Part shown: positions 35,378-44,802 of the stretch, piece after piece
How positions within the stretch are numbered: the stretch's first letter is position 1
How the letters are laid out: each line of letters opens with the position of its first letter
Source: JAXDJJ01 sp034665745
GTDB lineage: Bacteria > Actinomycetota > CADDZG01 > WHSQ01
DNA length: 64,000 nt
NCBI GenBank assembly: GCA_034665745.1
Contig: JAXDJJ010000035.1
Span: 1 to 64,000 of the forward strand
Direction of reading: 5' to 3'
The notes under the pieces: model-generated
Told to the model about the DNA's origin: nothing
Seen by the model: the letters and a program-made list of their open reading frames with translations, nothing else
Databases searched by the model: none
Translations under genes and position numbers: made by a program

Positions 35378-36060
35378 GCGGTCAGCTCGCTGGCTCTTGT
35401 GAACACCGCGTCCATCATCGGCTTGGTGAGTTTGCCGGTAAAGGTGTTCTGTTGGCTCGGGTGGAAACTGCCGAGTAAGACATAGGGGCCAAGCTGCACC
35501 TCGGCGAGATGACCGAACCGGGGCTTCGGCTTGGGGATGGCCACCCCGTGGTCGGACAAGGTTCGAAGAGCGCCATCCCACCCGAAGCTTCCCAAGGCGA
35601 CGAGGACCTTCACCTCGGTGAGGAGAGCCAGCTCACGGACGAGGTACGGCAAGCACCGGTCTCGCTCGTCGACCGTCGGCTTGTTCGCAGGCGGGGCGCA
35701 CTTCACGACCGCGGAGATGTACGCGTCGATCAATCGCAGTCCGTCATCGCGGTGCACCGAGGTTGGTTGGTTCGCCCATCCGGTGCGATACATCGAAGCG
35801 AACAACCAGTCCCCCGACCGATCGCCGGTGAATACCCGCCCCGTCCGGTTCCCACCATGGGCCGCAGGAGCGAGGCCCACGATCAGCATCCGGGCGTCGG
35901 GATCACCGAACCCCGGAACCGGCCTCCCCCAGTAGGTCTCGGTGGAGAACGACGCTCGCTTCTCGCGTGCCACCAGCTCGCGCCACTCGACCAGCCGAGG
36001 GCATGCACGGCACGAGATCACCTCCCCGTTGAGGAGGGCTAAAGCGGTCTCGTTTCCCAC
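35374..36060 (-). CDS. Uracil-DNA glycosylase, family 5 (UdgB) type
   Basis: About 228 aa if started at GTG 36060 (an upstream GTG at 36111 would add 17 residues; neither has an ideal SD). CRACPRL near the N-terminus supplies cysteines of the Fe-S cluster. GLAPAAHGGNRTGRVFTGD is the family 5 motif A, lacking the usual catalytic polar residue of families 1-4. GSFHPSQQNTFTG is the matching motif B. The enzyme excises uracil and some other deaminated bases from DNA. Convergent with gltB. Confidence 0.9.
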   Translation of the reverse strand: MGNETALALLNGEVISCRACPRLVEWRELVAREKRASFSTETYWGRPVPGFGDPDARMLIVGLAPAAHGGNRTGRVFTGDRSGDWLFASMYRTGWANQPTSVHRDDGLRLIDAYISAVVKCAPPANKPTVDERDRCLPYLVRELALLTEVKVLVALGSFGWDGALRTLSDHGVAIPKPKPRFGHLAEVQLGPYVLLGSFHPSQQNTFTGKLTKPMMDAVFTRASELTA

Positions 36061-36160
36061 GGGGGCAGTATCACCTCTAGAAATCCGCCTCAAGCAGAAG
36101 GAATCGGACACTCTCCGCAGAAAGACAACCGCAGAGAGTCACTGATCGAGGAGGGTCGGC

Positions 36161-37039
36161 ATGAGGTTGCGCGTCACGACTGGCATGTTGGGAGCGCTCC
36201 TGTTGGCCGGCTCGCTCTTGAGTGGAACTTCTAGCGCGCAGCTCCCGACGCTGCCGTCTCTCACCCCCGCTCTGCTCCTCGACATCGCCCGGGTTCCGGC
36301 ACCTCCGGCAGGCATCGGCCTCCAGGTGCACGCGGACTTCCCGGCGGAGGCCCCGCTCCAGCTCGATGGCGTGAGCATCTACTCGTTGACGGCCGACATC
36401 ACCCCCGCCGGCACGATCCTTACGCGCCAGGTCCTGACCGGTGCCGACTTCGGCCCCTCGACTGGCCCCCGCGTCGCTGAGTGCGACGACCCAACCTTCA
36501 TCCCCACCGGGGTCACGTGGAACGTCGACTCGATGCCGATCCTGTGGCGCTTCGACCGCCGGTCAACCCCTGCGGGACTTAAAGCGGAAAAGACCCTGCT
36601 GACCGTCCGTAGCGCGCACCGCGTGTGGCCGCAGGCTCAGTCTGTTTGCGCCGACAGGGATCACTACAGCTTCGGTTACAACTACCTGGGTCACACGGCG
36701 AAGAACCCCAAGTACGACGAGACCAACATCGTCGACTTCGGTGATCTCGGTCAGGGTGCCCTCGCCGTCAACTCGACCTGGTACACGAGCACCAACAAGA
36801 TCGTCGAGGTCGACCTCCGGCTGAACAAAGTCGACTACAACTGGACGAACGTCGAGGGTCTGAAGATGTACCAGGTCAGGAACGTGGTCGCCCACGAGCT
36901 GGGTCACCAGATCGGACTAGACGACCTCGAGAGTCCTCACGACGATCTAACGATGTTCGGTCTGATCGGAAAAGGCGAGTTGAACAAGGTCACCCTCGGT
37001 CGTGGCGACCTGAAAGGTGCCAACACGCTCTCCCCCTGA
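36161..37039 (+). CDS. Secreted metzincin-type metalloprotease (HExxHxxGxxD)
   Basis: 292 aa with a Sec signal peptide (about 1-26, ending SSAQ). HELGHQIGLDD (245-255) gives the HExxHxxGxxD zinc site, with Asp255 as third ligand as in snapalysin-type metzincins rather than His as in matrixins. DDLTMFG provides the Met-turn (Met265). The middle region (60-235) has no recognised domain; four Cys residues are present in the mature part or its start (for example AECDD, QSVCAD). It is a probable extracellular protease; the target is unknown. SD GAGGAGGG precedes the ATG. Confidence 0.85.
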   Translation: MRLRVTTGMLGALLLAGSLLSGTSSAQLPTLPSLTPALLLDIARVPAPPAGIGLQVHADFPAEAPLQLDGVSIYSLTADITPAGTILTRQVLTGADFGPSTGPRVAECDDPTFIPTGVTWNVDSMPILWRFDRRSTPAGLKAEKTLLTVRSAHRVWPQAQSVCADRDHYSFGYNYLGHTAKNPKYDETNIVDFGDLGQGALAVNSTWYTSTNKIVEVDLRLNKVDYNWTNVEGLKMYQVRNVVAHELGHQIGLDDLESPHDDLTMFGLIGKGELNKVTLGRGDLKGANTLSP

Positions 37040-37050
37040 GCGACCGTCCG

Positions 37051-37785
37051 CTAGAGGACGTGCGAGAGGAACGACTTCGTGCGCTCGTCGGACGGGTTGG
37101 CGAAGATCTCCTTTGGGGGGCCGTCCTCCAGGATGAGGCCCTCGTCGATGAACAACAAGCGGGAGCCGACCTCCCTAGCGAAACCCATCTCGTGGGTTAC
37201 GACGACCATCGTCATCCCTTCCCCTGCGAGCTCCTTCATGGTGTCGAGGACCTCCTTGACGAGTTCGGGGTCCAGAGCCGAAGTCACCTCGTCGAACAAC
37301 ATCAGCTTCGGTCGCATCGCCAACGCTCTGGCGATCGCGACGCGCTGTTGCTGACCACCAGAAAGCTGGCCTGGATACGAATCGGCCTTGTGCTTGAGCC
37401 CGACGTGATCGAGTTGCTCGAGCGCACGGGTCTTGGCCTCATCTGAATCGACCTTGAGGACCTTCTCGAGAGCGATCGTGATGTTTCCGAGTGCGGTCTT
37501 GTGCGGGAACAGGTTGTAGCCCTGAAACACGATCCCGATATTCGTGCGGACCTTGTTCAAGTCCGTCCTGATGTCCGTGACCTCGGTGTCCTCGAAGAAC
37601 ACTTTCCCTTCGGTTGGCTCCTCGAGGAGGTTGATGACTCGGAGCAATGTCGACTTCCCCGAACCGGAGGGACCGATCACGACGACAACCTGACCACGCT
37701 CGACCTCGATATCGATCCCTCTCAAAACATGATTGTCGCCGAACCACTTATGGATCCCGACGAGACGAGCGACCGACTGACTCAC
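37051..37785 (-). CDS. Polar amino acid ABC transporter, ATP-binding protein (GlnQ type)
   Basis: 244 aa. Walker A GPSGSGKST, signature LSGGQQQRVAIARAL, Walker B LMLFDEVTSALDPE and the H-loop VVTHEM are in order. The DEVTSALDPE form is typical of polar amino acid (GlnQ/HisP) importers. It powers uptake with the permease gene it overlaps by 4 bp and the binding protein upstream. The operon reads binding protein, terminator, permease, ATPase. Confidence 0.96.
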   Translation of the reverse strand: MSQSVARLVGIHKWFGDNHVLRGIDIEVERGQVVVVIGPSGSGKSTLLRVINLLEEPTEGKVFFEDTEVTDIRTDLNKVRTNIGIVFQGYNLFPHKTALGNITIALEKVLKVDSDEAKTRALEQLDHVGLKHKADSYPGQLSGGQQQRVAIARALAMRPKLMLFDEVTSALDPELVKEVLDTMKELAGEGMTMVVVTHEMGFAREVGSRLLFIDEGLILEDGPPKEIFANPSDERTKSFLSHVL

Positions 37786-38855
37786 GCGCCCACCCCCACG
37801 AGACCACTCCGCAATCGCTTCTCGAGGACGTTGACCAAGCGGATCGCAGGCAAGCAGATAGCGAGATACCCAAGGGCTGTGTAGATGAGGAAAGTTGCGT
37901 TGAACGTGTTCCCGTATCCCTGGTTACCCCAGGACAGGAGATCGCGTTCGTTCGTTGCGAGGCCGAGGAACAACACGAGCGACGTGTCCTTGACCAAGAT
38001 GACGAACTCGTTCATCAGCGGCGGGATGACGCGACGTACCGCCTGCGGAACGATCGCGTAGCGCATCGCCTGCATGTAGGACATCCCGAGACCCCGAGCA
38101 GCCTCCAACTGGCTCTTCTCGATCGACTGGATACCGGCTCTAAAGACCTCGGCCGAGTAGGCGCCCATGTTCAAGCTCAATGCGATCACCGCAGCGGTAT
38201 ACGTCGAGATGTTGATGCCTAGACCGAGCGGGATACCAACACCGATGAACACGATCTGCCATAACAGCGGTGTGCCCCTGAAGAAGTTGATGTAGGTCCG
38301 AGCCGGCGCCCGCACAACGGCCCGAGCCGAGCTGGCGAAACCTGCGAGGGCAAGCCCGAGCACGATCCCGGCAAGTTCGCTCGTCAGAGCGAGGAAGACC
38401 GTGTTCCTCGCGGCGTGAAGGAATGCCGGGAACTGTTTCTGCACCGGTGCGAAGTCCAGGTAGTTGATCGCGAACTTGTGGACGTCACCGCTCGAGAACA
38501 CCCACAGCAACACTCCGAGCACGATCGCTTGAGCTCCGAGCACTCCTCCGGCGATCGCTTGCTCGCGACTGACCTTCGTCGGCATCTTCTTCGCCGTCAG
38601 GAGCGCCCCCAGAACCGAGGCAACCCCGAGGACGACCGACCAGAGACATATGAACTTCGTTTCGTTGGACTTGAATGCGCGCTCGACCGCTTCGACCGGA
38701 GTGAATCCGTTGAGGATGAGGATCAACGCTGTGCCGAGGATCACCAAGAGGATCGCGACCGCTCCCACTCCCAGGACTGCGAGGGAGGTCGAGGTGCTCT
38801 CTTTCCTCACCCACGCCAAACCCCGGTCCGGCTTCACCGCCTGAGCTGTGGCCAC
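37782..38855 (-). CDS. Polar amino acid ABC transporter permease with extended N-terminus
   Basis: 357 aa, longer than the usual 220-250. Residues 1-130 contain three extra hydrophobic segments before the ordinary HisM/GlnP-type permease core (about 140-350). The EAA loop (ARGLGMSYMQAMRYAIVPQAVRRVIPP) docks the ATPase. It overlaps the ATPase gene by 4 bp. Only one permease is seen, so it probably forms a homodimer. The substrate is likely a polar or charged amino acid. Confidence 0.94.
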   Translation of the reverse strand: MATAQAVKPDRGLAWVRKESTSTSLAVLGVGAVAILLVILGTALILILNGFTPVEAVERAFKSNETKFICLWSVVLGVASVLGALLTAKKMPTKVSREQAIAGGVLGAQAIVLGVLLWVFSSGDVHKFAINYLDFAPVQKQFPAFLHAARNTVFLALTSELAGIVLGLALAGFASSARAVVRAPARTYINFFRGTPLLWQIVFIGVGIPLGLGINISTYTAAVIALSLNMGAYSAEVFRAGIQSIEKSQLEAARGLGMSYMQAMRYAIVPQAVRRVIPPLMNEFVILVKDTSLVLFLGLATNERDLLSWGNQGYGNTFNATFLIYTALGYLAICLPAIRLVNVLEKRLRSGLVGVGA

Positions 38856-38878
38856 CGCCTTACTCCTCCTCGAAGAAA

Positions 38879-38909
38879 AAGAGCCCGCCCCAAGAAGGAG
38901 CGGGCTCTT
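38879..38909 (-). terminator. Terminator between binding-protein and permease genes
   Basis: On the minus strand AAGAGCCCGC pairs perfectly with GCGGGCTCTT across an 11-nt loop, followed by TTTCTTC. It lies between the binding-protein stop (38927) and the permease start (38855). This should give high binding-protein mRNA with reduced read-through into permease and ATPase. Confidence 0.9.
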
Positions 38910-38926
38910 ACGGCTAGATGAGGCTC

Positions 38927-39823
38927 CTACTCAGAAGCGTATTCCGGCAGCTCCTGGTCGGGGAAGTAGGTCTCGAAGATCTGCGCGTAGGTCCCGTCGG
39001 AGAAGATCTCCTCGAGCGCAGAGTTGATCGCATCGAGCAGAGCAGTGTTCTCCTTGTTGACGGCGAACGCGTACTGCTCACCCGTGTCAACCTGCTCCAT
39101 GACCTGAAGCTCGTCCTTCCCTTCGATCGCGTCCAACGACACCGGAAGGTCGTTGAAGACAGCAACCACTTGCCCAGCCTGCAGGGCCTGGTACATGCTC
39201 GGCGCCTTCGGGAATTTGACCAGCTCGACGTTCGTCAGGTTCTCCTCCGCGTAGAACGCACCGGTGGTCGATGCCTGGACAGCGACGCGCGCTCCGTCTG
39301 GCAGTGAGTCGACGCCGGTGATGTCGGGATTAGCCGAGGTGTCGACGGTCAGAGACTGAAGCGAGTCGTAGACGGGGAGCGTGAAGTCGACGTGGGTGTT
39401 GCGGTCGGCCACGACCTCTGCCGCGGGAGAGCCCTCGGGAGAGTAAGCGGTCACCGCAGCGGCGATGACGTCGAACTTCTGACCAGACTGGAGCTGAGTG
39501 AAGATCGTATCGAAGTTGACGCTGAGCCAATCGTTGTCGTCGCTTGCGAGGCCTAGCTTGTCCGCAACCGCGCGCATCAGATCGACGTCGAAGCCGGTAA
39601 GGGCACCGGAGTCATCGTTAAATTCGAACGGCGGGTAAGGGATATCCGACCCGACCGTCAGGTGTCCATCAGTGACCAAAGTGAAATCGCCACCGGTATC
39701 CGGAGCGCCGGAGTCTTCTGCCCCAGGGGTAGCGGCCGGCTCGTCACTCCCGCACGCCGCGAAGATCAGTGTGAATACAGATAGCAGGGCGATCAGTAAC
39801 AGCAGCCCTCTGTTCTTACGCAT
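38927..39823 (-). CDS. Polar amino acid ABC transporter substrate-binding lipoprotein
   Basis: 298 aa from ATG 39823 (GGGAGGGAAGT directly upstream). Lipobox FAAC at about residue 24. The mature part is a family 3 periplasmic-binding fold: GSDIPYPPFEF, GFDVDLMRAVADKLG and FDVIAAAVT are typical. It captures an amino acid outside the membrane and delivers it to the 38855 permease. A strong terminator follows. Confidence 0.95.
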   Translation of the reverse strand: MRKNRGLLLLIALLSVFTLIFAACGSDEPAATPGAEDSGAPDTGGDFTLVTDGHLTVGSDIPYPPFEFNDDSGALTGFDVDLMRAVADKLGLASDDNDWLSVNFDTIFTQLQSGQKFDVIAAAVTAYSPEGSPAAEVVADRNTHVDFTLPVYDSLQSLTVDTSANPDITGVDSLPDGARVAVQASTTGAFYAEENLTNVELVKFPKAPSMYQALQAGQVVAVFNDLPVSLDAIEGKDELQVMEQVDTGEQYAFAVNKENTALLDAINSALEEIFSDGTYAQIFETYFPDQELPEYASE

Positions 39824-39833
39824 ACTTCCCTCC

Positions 39834-40556
39834 CTATTCCTCACCGAGGTACGCCTTGCGCACCTGGTCGTTGCCCAAGAGTTTCTTGGCGTCGTCTTCG
39901 AGGACGATCTCGCCGGTTTCGATCACGTATCCACGACTCGCCGCCTGGAGAGCCATAGCTGCGTTCTGTTCGATCAACAGCACGGGGATCCCCTGCGAGT
40001 TGACCTCTTCGATCACCTGGAACACACGCTCGACAACCTGAGGAGCAAGACCCATCGAAGGCTCGTCGAGCATGAGTAGTTTCGGCTTTGCCATTAGGGC
40101 GCGACCGATCGCGAGCATCTGCTGCTCACCACCGGACAGCGTGCCGCCGGCCTGCTTCAAGCGCTCTTTCAGGACCGGGAAAAGGCTGTAGATGTGATCC
40201 AGCTCGTCGTTCAGTTCCGCCTTCGTTGCGGAATCGCGTTGGAAAGCCCCCATCGTGAGGTTCTCGCGCACACTCATGTTCGGAAAGATGTGACGGCCCT
40301 CGGGCACCTGGATGATGCCTTTCTGGACGACGTCGTGGCTCTTCAGGTGCGTGATGTCTTCACCCTGGAACTTGATCGAACCGTGCGAGGGGCCGTGGAC
40401 CATCGAGATGGCACGCAGTGTCGTCGTCTTGCCGGCTCCATTACCGCCGATCAAGGTGACGATCTCGCCTTCGTTGACCGTCAGGTTGATGCCTCTGACC
40501 GCTTCGATGACGCCATAGCGCACCTTGACATCGGTGAGCTCGAGCAGAGCTGCCAT
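39834..40556 (-). CDS. livF: Branched-chain amino acid ABC transporter ATP-binding protein LivF
   Basis: 240 aa from ATG 40556 (4 bp after livG). Walker A GGNGAGKTT, signature LSGGEQQMLAIGRAL, Walker B LLMLDEPSMGLAP and the LLIEQN loop identify LivF rather than LivG. It is one of two ATPases of the Liv importer encoded by the genes running to 45999. Its stop lies 10 bp before the start of the polar amino acid binding protein. Confidence 0.96.
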   Translation of the reverse strand: MAALLELTDVKVRYGVIEAVRGINLTVNEGEIVTLIGGNGAGKTTTLRAISMVHGPSHGSIKFQGEDITHLKSHDVVQKGIIQVPEGRHIFPNMSVRENLTMGAFQRDSATKAELNDELDHIYSLFPVLKERLKQAGGTLSGGEQQMLAIGRALMAKPKLLMLDEPSMGLAPQVVERVFQVIEEVNSQGIPVLLIEQNAAMALQAASRGYVIETGEIVLEDDAKKLLGNDQVRKAYLGEE

Positions 40557-40560
40557 GTGC

Positions 40561-41358
40561 TTAAGCCCCTTCCGTCTTCGCTCCGGCGTTGCCGCCGGCA
40601 CCGGCGCCGAGATAAGCCTCTACGACCCTCGGGTCCTTCTGCACATCCTCGGGTTGGCCGTAAGCGATGAGCTCGCCGTGGTCGAGGACCGCGACGCGGT
40701 CAGAGAGCCCCATGACCACCTTCATGTCGTGCTCGATCAAGAGAACGGTGATCCCCCCGTCTCGGATCTTGCGAACGAGATCCCGCAACGAGTTCTTTTC
40801 AGCCGGGTTCATGCCGGCTGCGGGCTCGTCTAGGAGAAGGAGCTTCGGGGCGGTTCCCAGAGCCCGTGCGATCTCGAGACGCCGCTGGTCACCGTACGAG
40901 AGGTTCTTGCCGAGATCGTTCGCGAAACGCTTGATCCCGCAGTAGTCGAGGAGTTCCAGGGCCTTAGCTTCCCCGTCCACTTCCTCCTGCTTGAAGCGAC
41001 GAGAGCGGAACAGTGCACCCGGCACGCTCGTCTTGTGCCGGGCATCTGCACCGACGAGGACGTTTTCCATAGCAGTCATGTTCGGGAACAGGCGGATCTG
41101 CTGGAACGTGCGGCAGATACCGATGTCCACGATCTGGTCGGGGCGCTTCCCGGTGATGGAACTACCCATGAAGGAAACGGAACCCCCGGTCGGTTCGTAG
41201 ACGCCGGTGACGCAGTTGAACAACGTGGTCTTGCCGGCCCCGTTCGGACCGATCAGACCGAAGATCTCGCCCTCGTTGATCTCGATATTGACGTCCGAGA
41301 GAGCGCGGAGGCCTCCGAACTGCATGGTGACAGCGTCGATCTTGATGATGGCGGCCAT
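40561..41358 (-). CDS. livG: Branched-chain amino acid ABC transporter ATP-binding protein LivG
   Basis: 265 aa. Walker A GPNGAGKTT, the LivG-specific GICRTFQQIRLFPNMTAMENV block, signature LSYGDQRRLEIARAL, Walker B LLLLDEPAAGMNP and the LLIEHDM H-loop. Partner of LivF in ATP hydrolysis. The ATG overlaps the livM stop by 1 bp. The Gly/Ala-rich tail (GAGAGGNAGAKTEGA) is a local feature. Confidence 0.96.
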   Translation of the reverse strand: MAAIIKIDAVTMQFGGLRALSDVNIEINEGEIFGLIGPNGAGKTTLFNCVTGVYEPTGGSVSFMGSSITGKRPDQIVDIGICRTFQQIRLFPNMTAMENVLVGADARHKTSVPGALFRSRRFKQEEVDGEAKALELLDYCGIKRFANDLGKNLSYGDQRRLEIARALGTAPKLLLLDEPAAGMNPAEKNSLRDLVRKIRDGGITVLLIEHDMKVVMGLSDRVAVLDHGELIAYGQPEDVQKDPRVVEAYLGAGAGGNAGAKTEGA

Positions 41359-42524
41359 CAGTGCACCTCGTCCTCTCCGGCAGGACGTTCGTCGATAACC
41401 TCATCGACGACGGTCGTGTCCGAGGTGACGACCGCATCGGCGGCGCCGGCTTCGGACAACTCGGTGCGGCGGCGCTTCGCAGCAAGAAGACCACCCGGCC
41501 GGTAGATCATCACGATGATCAACGCGAGACCGAAGATCGCGATACGGCCTGTCTCTGGATCGAATCCGAGGATCTCCTTGCCATTGGACAACTCGCGCAC
41601 GACTTCAGGCAGGGTCGTGATCAGAACCGCGCCCAATACGGCTCCTGCGATCGAGCCCAGACCACCGATCACCACCGCGCACAGCACAAGGATCGATTGC
41701 AACAATGGGAACGAGTTCGGAGCGATGTAGGAGATATTGACCGCGTAGATCCATCCGGCAACACCCGAAGTGGACGCACCGATGACGAAGGCCCACAGCT
41801 TCATCTTGACGACGGGGACACCCATCGCAGCGGCAGCAACCTCGTCCTCACGGATCGCCGTCCAGTAACGGCCAACGCGAGAATTGTCGAGTCGTTTGAT
41901 CATGATGACCGCGGCGAGGATCGCGGGGATCAGCAGGTACCACCAATACAACTCGTTCTCGAGACCGAAGTCCAGATTGATACCCAGCATATGGATCGAC
42001 GGGTTCGGGATACCCGCGATGCCACGTGATTGATTCACGATAGCCAGGTTCAGCGCCGACTGTCGCACGATCTCGTGGAAACCCAAGGTCACGATCGCGA
42101 GGTAGTCGCCTCTGAGCCGCAGGGTCGGCGCCCCGATCAGTAGTCCCGCCGACATCGCAACAAGGATCGCGAACGGAAGCGCCGCCCATGTCGGCCACGT
42201 CACGATATGGAACTGGTCAGGGCCACCCGAAGCCGTCATGAGGGCGGTCGTGTAGGCACCAAGCATGAAGAACGCGATGTAGCCGAGGTCGAGAAGCCCT
42301 GCTAGTCCGACCACGACGCTGAGTCCAAGCGACAACAGGATCCAGTAGCCGGTGATGAAGAGGATGTTGATCCCCTTGCTGCCGTTCAGGACAGGGAAGA
42401 TGTCTTTGTCCATCAGGATCGGGATCGACCACATGAACGCGGCGGCTATCAGGTAGCGGACGAAGCCGAGCTTCTCCCACCCGGCAACGATGAAGTTGCT
42501 GCTGTTGTTCTCCCGCGTCGACAT
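41358..42524 (-). CDS. livM: Branched-chain amino acid ABC transporter permease LivM
   Basis: 388 aa from ATG 42524, overlapping the livH stop (TGATG). About ten hydrophobic segments; the LRLRGDYLAIVTLGFHEIVR block and the VGRYWTAIREDEVAAAAMGV cytoplasmic loop are LivM signatures. It forms the membrane channel with LivH. A short acidic Glu/Asp-rich C-terminal tail follows the last helix. Confidence 0.95.
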   Translation of the reverse strand: MSTRENNSSNFIVAGWEKLGFVRYLIAAAFMWSIPILMDKDIFPVLNGSKGINILFITGYWILLSLGLSVVVGLAGLLDLGYIAFFMLGAYTTALMTASGGPDQFHIVTWPTWAALPFAILVAMSAGLLIGAPTLRLRGDYLAIVTLGFHEIVRQSALNLAIVNQSRGIAGIPNPSIHMLGINLDFGLENELYWWYLLIPAILAAVIMIKRLDNSRVGRYWTAIREDEVAAAAMGVPVVKMKLWAFVIGASTSGVAGWIYAVNISYIAPNSFPLLQSILVLCAVVIGGLGSIAGAVLGAVLITTLPEVVRELSNGKEILGFDPETGRIAIFGLALIIVMIYRPGGLLAAKRRRTELSEAGAADAVVTSDTTVVDEVIDERPAGEDEVH

Positions 42525-43459
42525 CAGCCACCGATCCTCTCGCCGAGGAGACCGGTTGGTCGAAGGATCAGCACGAGAACGAGAACGGAGAAGGCAATGA
42601 CGTTCTTCCACTCGGCCCCGATGCAGATCGTGCTCATGTTCTCGATAAGGCCGAGCATGATCCCGCCGATCATCGCCCCACGGATGTTTCCGATCCCTCC
42701 CAAGACCGCCGCGGTGAACGCCTTGAGTCCTTGGATGAAGCCCATGTTCCAGACGACGAACCCGAACTGGAGGCTGTACAGCGTTCCGGCGACACCACCG
42801 AAGAACCCACCGATGAGGAAGGTGGTGAGGATGACGCGGTCGATGTTCACACCCATCAGCTGCGAGGCAACGATGTCCTCGGATAGAGCACGGATGCTGC
42901 GACCCGTCTTCGTCTGGTTCACGAACCGGTCGAGGACCACGAAGCAGAGGAGCGCCGCGATCACCGTCAGGAACTTGGTGTTCGTAACGGTCGAGTCGAA
43001 CAAGCGGAACGCCGGCTGAGTAGCCATGAAGCCTGGGAAGCCTCGCTTACCCGGGCCCAGCAGGAAGCCCTGCTGCATCATGTAGGTGACGAAAAACGAT
43101 GCGCCGATCGCGCTGATGAGGAACGATAGGCGGGCGGCCCCGCGCTTCCTAAGCGGGCGGTAAGCGGCTCGCTCGAGCAGCGCGGCTCCTAGAGCCGAGA
43201 CGATGCCGCCGACCAGCAGTGAGGCCAGCAGCACGAACAACAGGCCCGGCCCGCTCATTGGCTCGGTGATGCCGAACCACTCGCCGAAGATGTAGAAGAC
43301 ACCGACCGCACCCACAGCGAACACGGCGTCGTGGGCGAAGTTGATCAACTTCAGGACGCCGTAGACCATCGTGTAGCCCAGGGCGATCAAGGCATAGATC
43401 GAACCGAGGATGATCCCGGTTACGAACGTCGGGCCTACGAGCCCGAAGTTACAGTCCAA
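42524..43459 (-). CDS. livH: Branched-chain amino acid ABC transporter permease LivH
   Basis: About 311 aa from a TTG at 43459, chosen because GGGGGAG lies just upstream and because the family motif (TFVTGIILGSIYALIALGYTMVYG region) should begin near residue 10. GTG codons at 43495 and 43489 and a far one at 43543 are alternatives. About eight hydrophobic segments, and the loop GRSIRALSEDIVASQLMGVN is diagnostic. Partner of LivM. Confidence 0.92.
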   Translation of the reverse strand: MDCNFGLVGPTFVTGIILGSIYALIALGYTMVYGVLKLINFAHDAVFAVGAVGVFYIFGEWFGITEPMSGPGLLFVLLASLLVGGIVSALGAALLERAAYRPLRKRGAARLSFLISAIGASFFVTYMMQQGFLLGPGKRGFPGFMATQPAFRLFDSTVTNTKFLTVIAALLCFVVLDRFVNQTKTGRSIRALSEDIVASQLMGVNIDRVILTTFLIGGFFGGVAGTLYSLQFGFVVWNMGFIQGLKAFTAAVLGGIGNIRGAMIGGIMLGLIENMSTICIGAEWKNVIAFSVLVLVLILRPTGLLGERIGG

Positions 43460-43549
43460 CCTTCTCCCCCAGAGATTGAGATCCGATACGTGCACCCGCG
43501 ATTCTGCAGGCGGGACTATAAAGCCCAGCGCCCCCAGAGGCACGGCACT

Positions 43550-44728
43550 TTACTTGTCGATCAACTCCGACGCTGGCCCTACGGCGATGAAGTCTCCGTC
43601 CCGCTGGCTCCATTCGTAGATCCAAACCCCCTCCGGGCCGATCTCGACCTGACCCGTGTCCGAGAACGTGTAGTGCTTCGTGACCCCCGAAAACCCATCT
43701 ACACCGGTGAGGTAGTCCACCACGGCTGCACGAACAGTGTCTATGGGCTCGTCCCCAGAAAGGTCGCTCAAGGCCCTGAATATCAGGCGGGTCGCGTCGT
43801 AAGCATCGGCCGCGAAGGTGCCGGGCGGACGGTCATATCTGGCTTGTATGCCCTCGACGAAGTCCTTCGCTGCTGGGATCTGAAGCGGATCGGCACACGG
43901 GCACGTGACTTGGGTTCCCTCCGAGGCAGGCCCCGCGAGGTCACCGAAGCTCGCGTCCTTGGTCCCGTCGTCCGAGATGAAGGTGGCCTCGACCCCGGCC
44001 TCCCGAAGCTGCTTCAGGAAGGGCCCGGCTTGGGGGCTGTAGCCGCCATAGAAGACGACCTGGGGGTCTGCGTTGGCCACCTCGGCGACCACCGCCGAGT
44101 AATCCGTTTCGGCGGGATCGATGATGAAAGGCCCTACCGCCGCGTCTCCCAACCCCGCAGAGACAGCGTCGGCGAGGCCTTTCGAATAGTCCTGGTTGTC
44201 GTGGACCACGGCGACCGTAGCGGCTCCAAGGGAGGCGATGTAGCGAGCGGCCACATCACCCTGGATCGCGTCGTCGGCCACGACACGGAAGAAGGTGGTG
44301 TAGCCCTGATCGTCGATCATCGCTCCGGTTGCCGACGGGGTGATGAAGGCGACATCGGCTTGGCTGAAGATCCGGCCGGTAGCCAAGGTCTCGCCCGAGA
44401 AATAAGGGCCCACGACTCCGACAACGCGCTCGTTGTCGACAAGACTGCGAGCAAGAGGTGGGGCCTGGTTGGGGTCGCCCTGGGTGTCTTCCGGCTGCAG
44501 CTCGATCGCACACGGCAGGTCTCCACTCGTGTTGACCTCGTCGACCGCGTATTCGATCCCTTGGAAGATCGGCTGCCCGATCGAGGCGTAGTCGCCGGAC
44601 AGAGCGCCGAGGGTTCCGATCGTCCACGTGCAGTCGCGCTGTGCCTTCTTGACGGGAGGGTCGTCACCACCGCAGCCGGCGAGACCAAGGACAAGGGCCG
44701 CTAGCAGAGCGAGTGTCCGGGTGCGCAT
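43550..44728 (-). CDS. Branched-chain amino acid ABC transporter binding lipoprotein (second paralogue)
   Basis: 392 aa from ATG 44728. Lipobox LAGC near residue 18. The mature protein is a type I periplasmic-binding fold (LivJ-like): GALSGDYASIGQP, QGDPNQAPPLARSLVDNERV and GPYFSGETLATG. It is about half identical by eye to the neighbour at 44803-45999, a tandem duplication. It is closest to the permease genes and separated from its paralogue by a strong terminator. Confidence 0.94.
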   Translation of the reverse strand: MRTRTLALLAALVLGLAGCGGDDPPVKKAQRDCTWTIGTLGALSGDYASIGQPIFQGIEYAVDEVNTSGDLPCAIELQPEDTQGDPNQAPPLARSLVDNERVVGVVGPYFSGETLATGRIFSQADVAFITPSATGAMIDDQGYTTFFRVVADDAIQGDVAARYIASLGAATVAVVHDNQDYSKGLADAVSAGLGDAAVGPFIIDPAETDYSAVVAEVANADPQVVFYGGYSPQAGPFLKQLREAGVEATFISDDGTKDASFGDLAGPASEGTQVTCPCADPLQIPAAKDFVEGIQARYDRPPGTFAADAYDATRLIFRALSDLSGDEPIDTVRAAVVDYLTGVDGFSGVTKHYTFSDTGQVEIGPEGVWIYEWSQRDGDFIAVGPASELIDK

Positions 44729-44754
44729 CGGAGGCACCTTAAAGCGGAAAAGCA

Positions 44755-44780
44755 GAGAGGGGGCCCGAAGGCCCCCTCTC
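44755..44780 (-). terminator. Terminator between tandem binding-protein genes
   Basis: On the minus strand GAGAGGGGGCC pairs perfectly with GGCCCCCTCTC across a UUCG tetraloop, followed by a weak U-rich tract (TGCTTTTCC). It lies between the two binding-protein genes and should lower expression of everything downstream. Confidence 0.85.
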
Positions 44781-44802
44781 GAGAAACGATGGTGCTTGGT
44801 AC

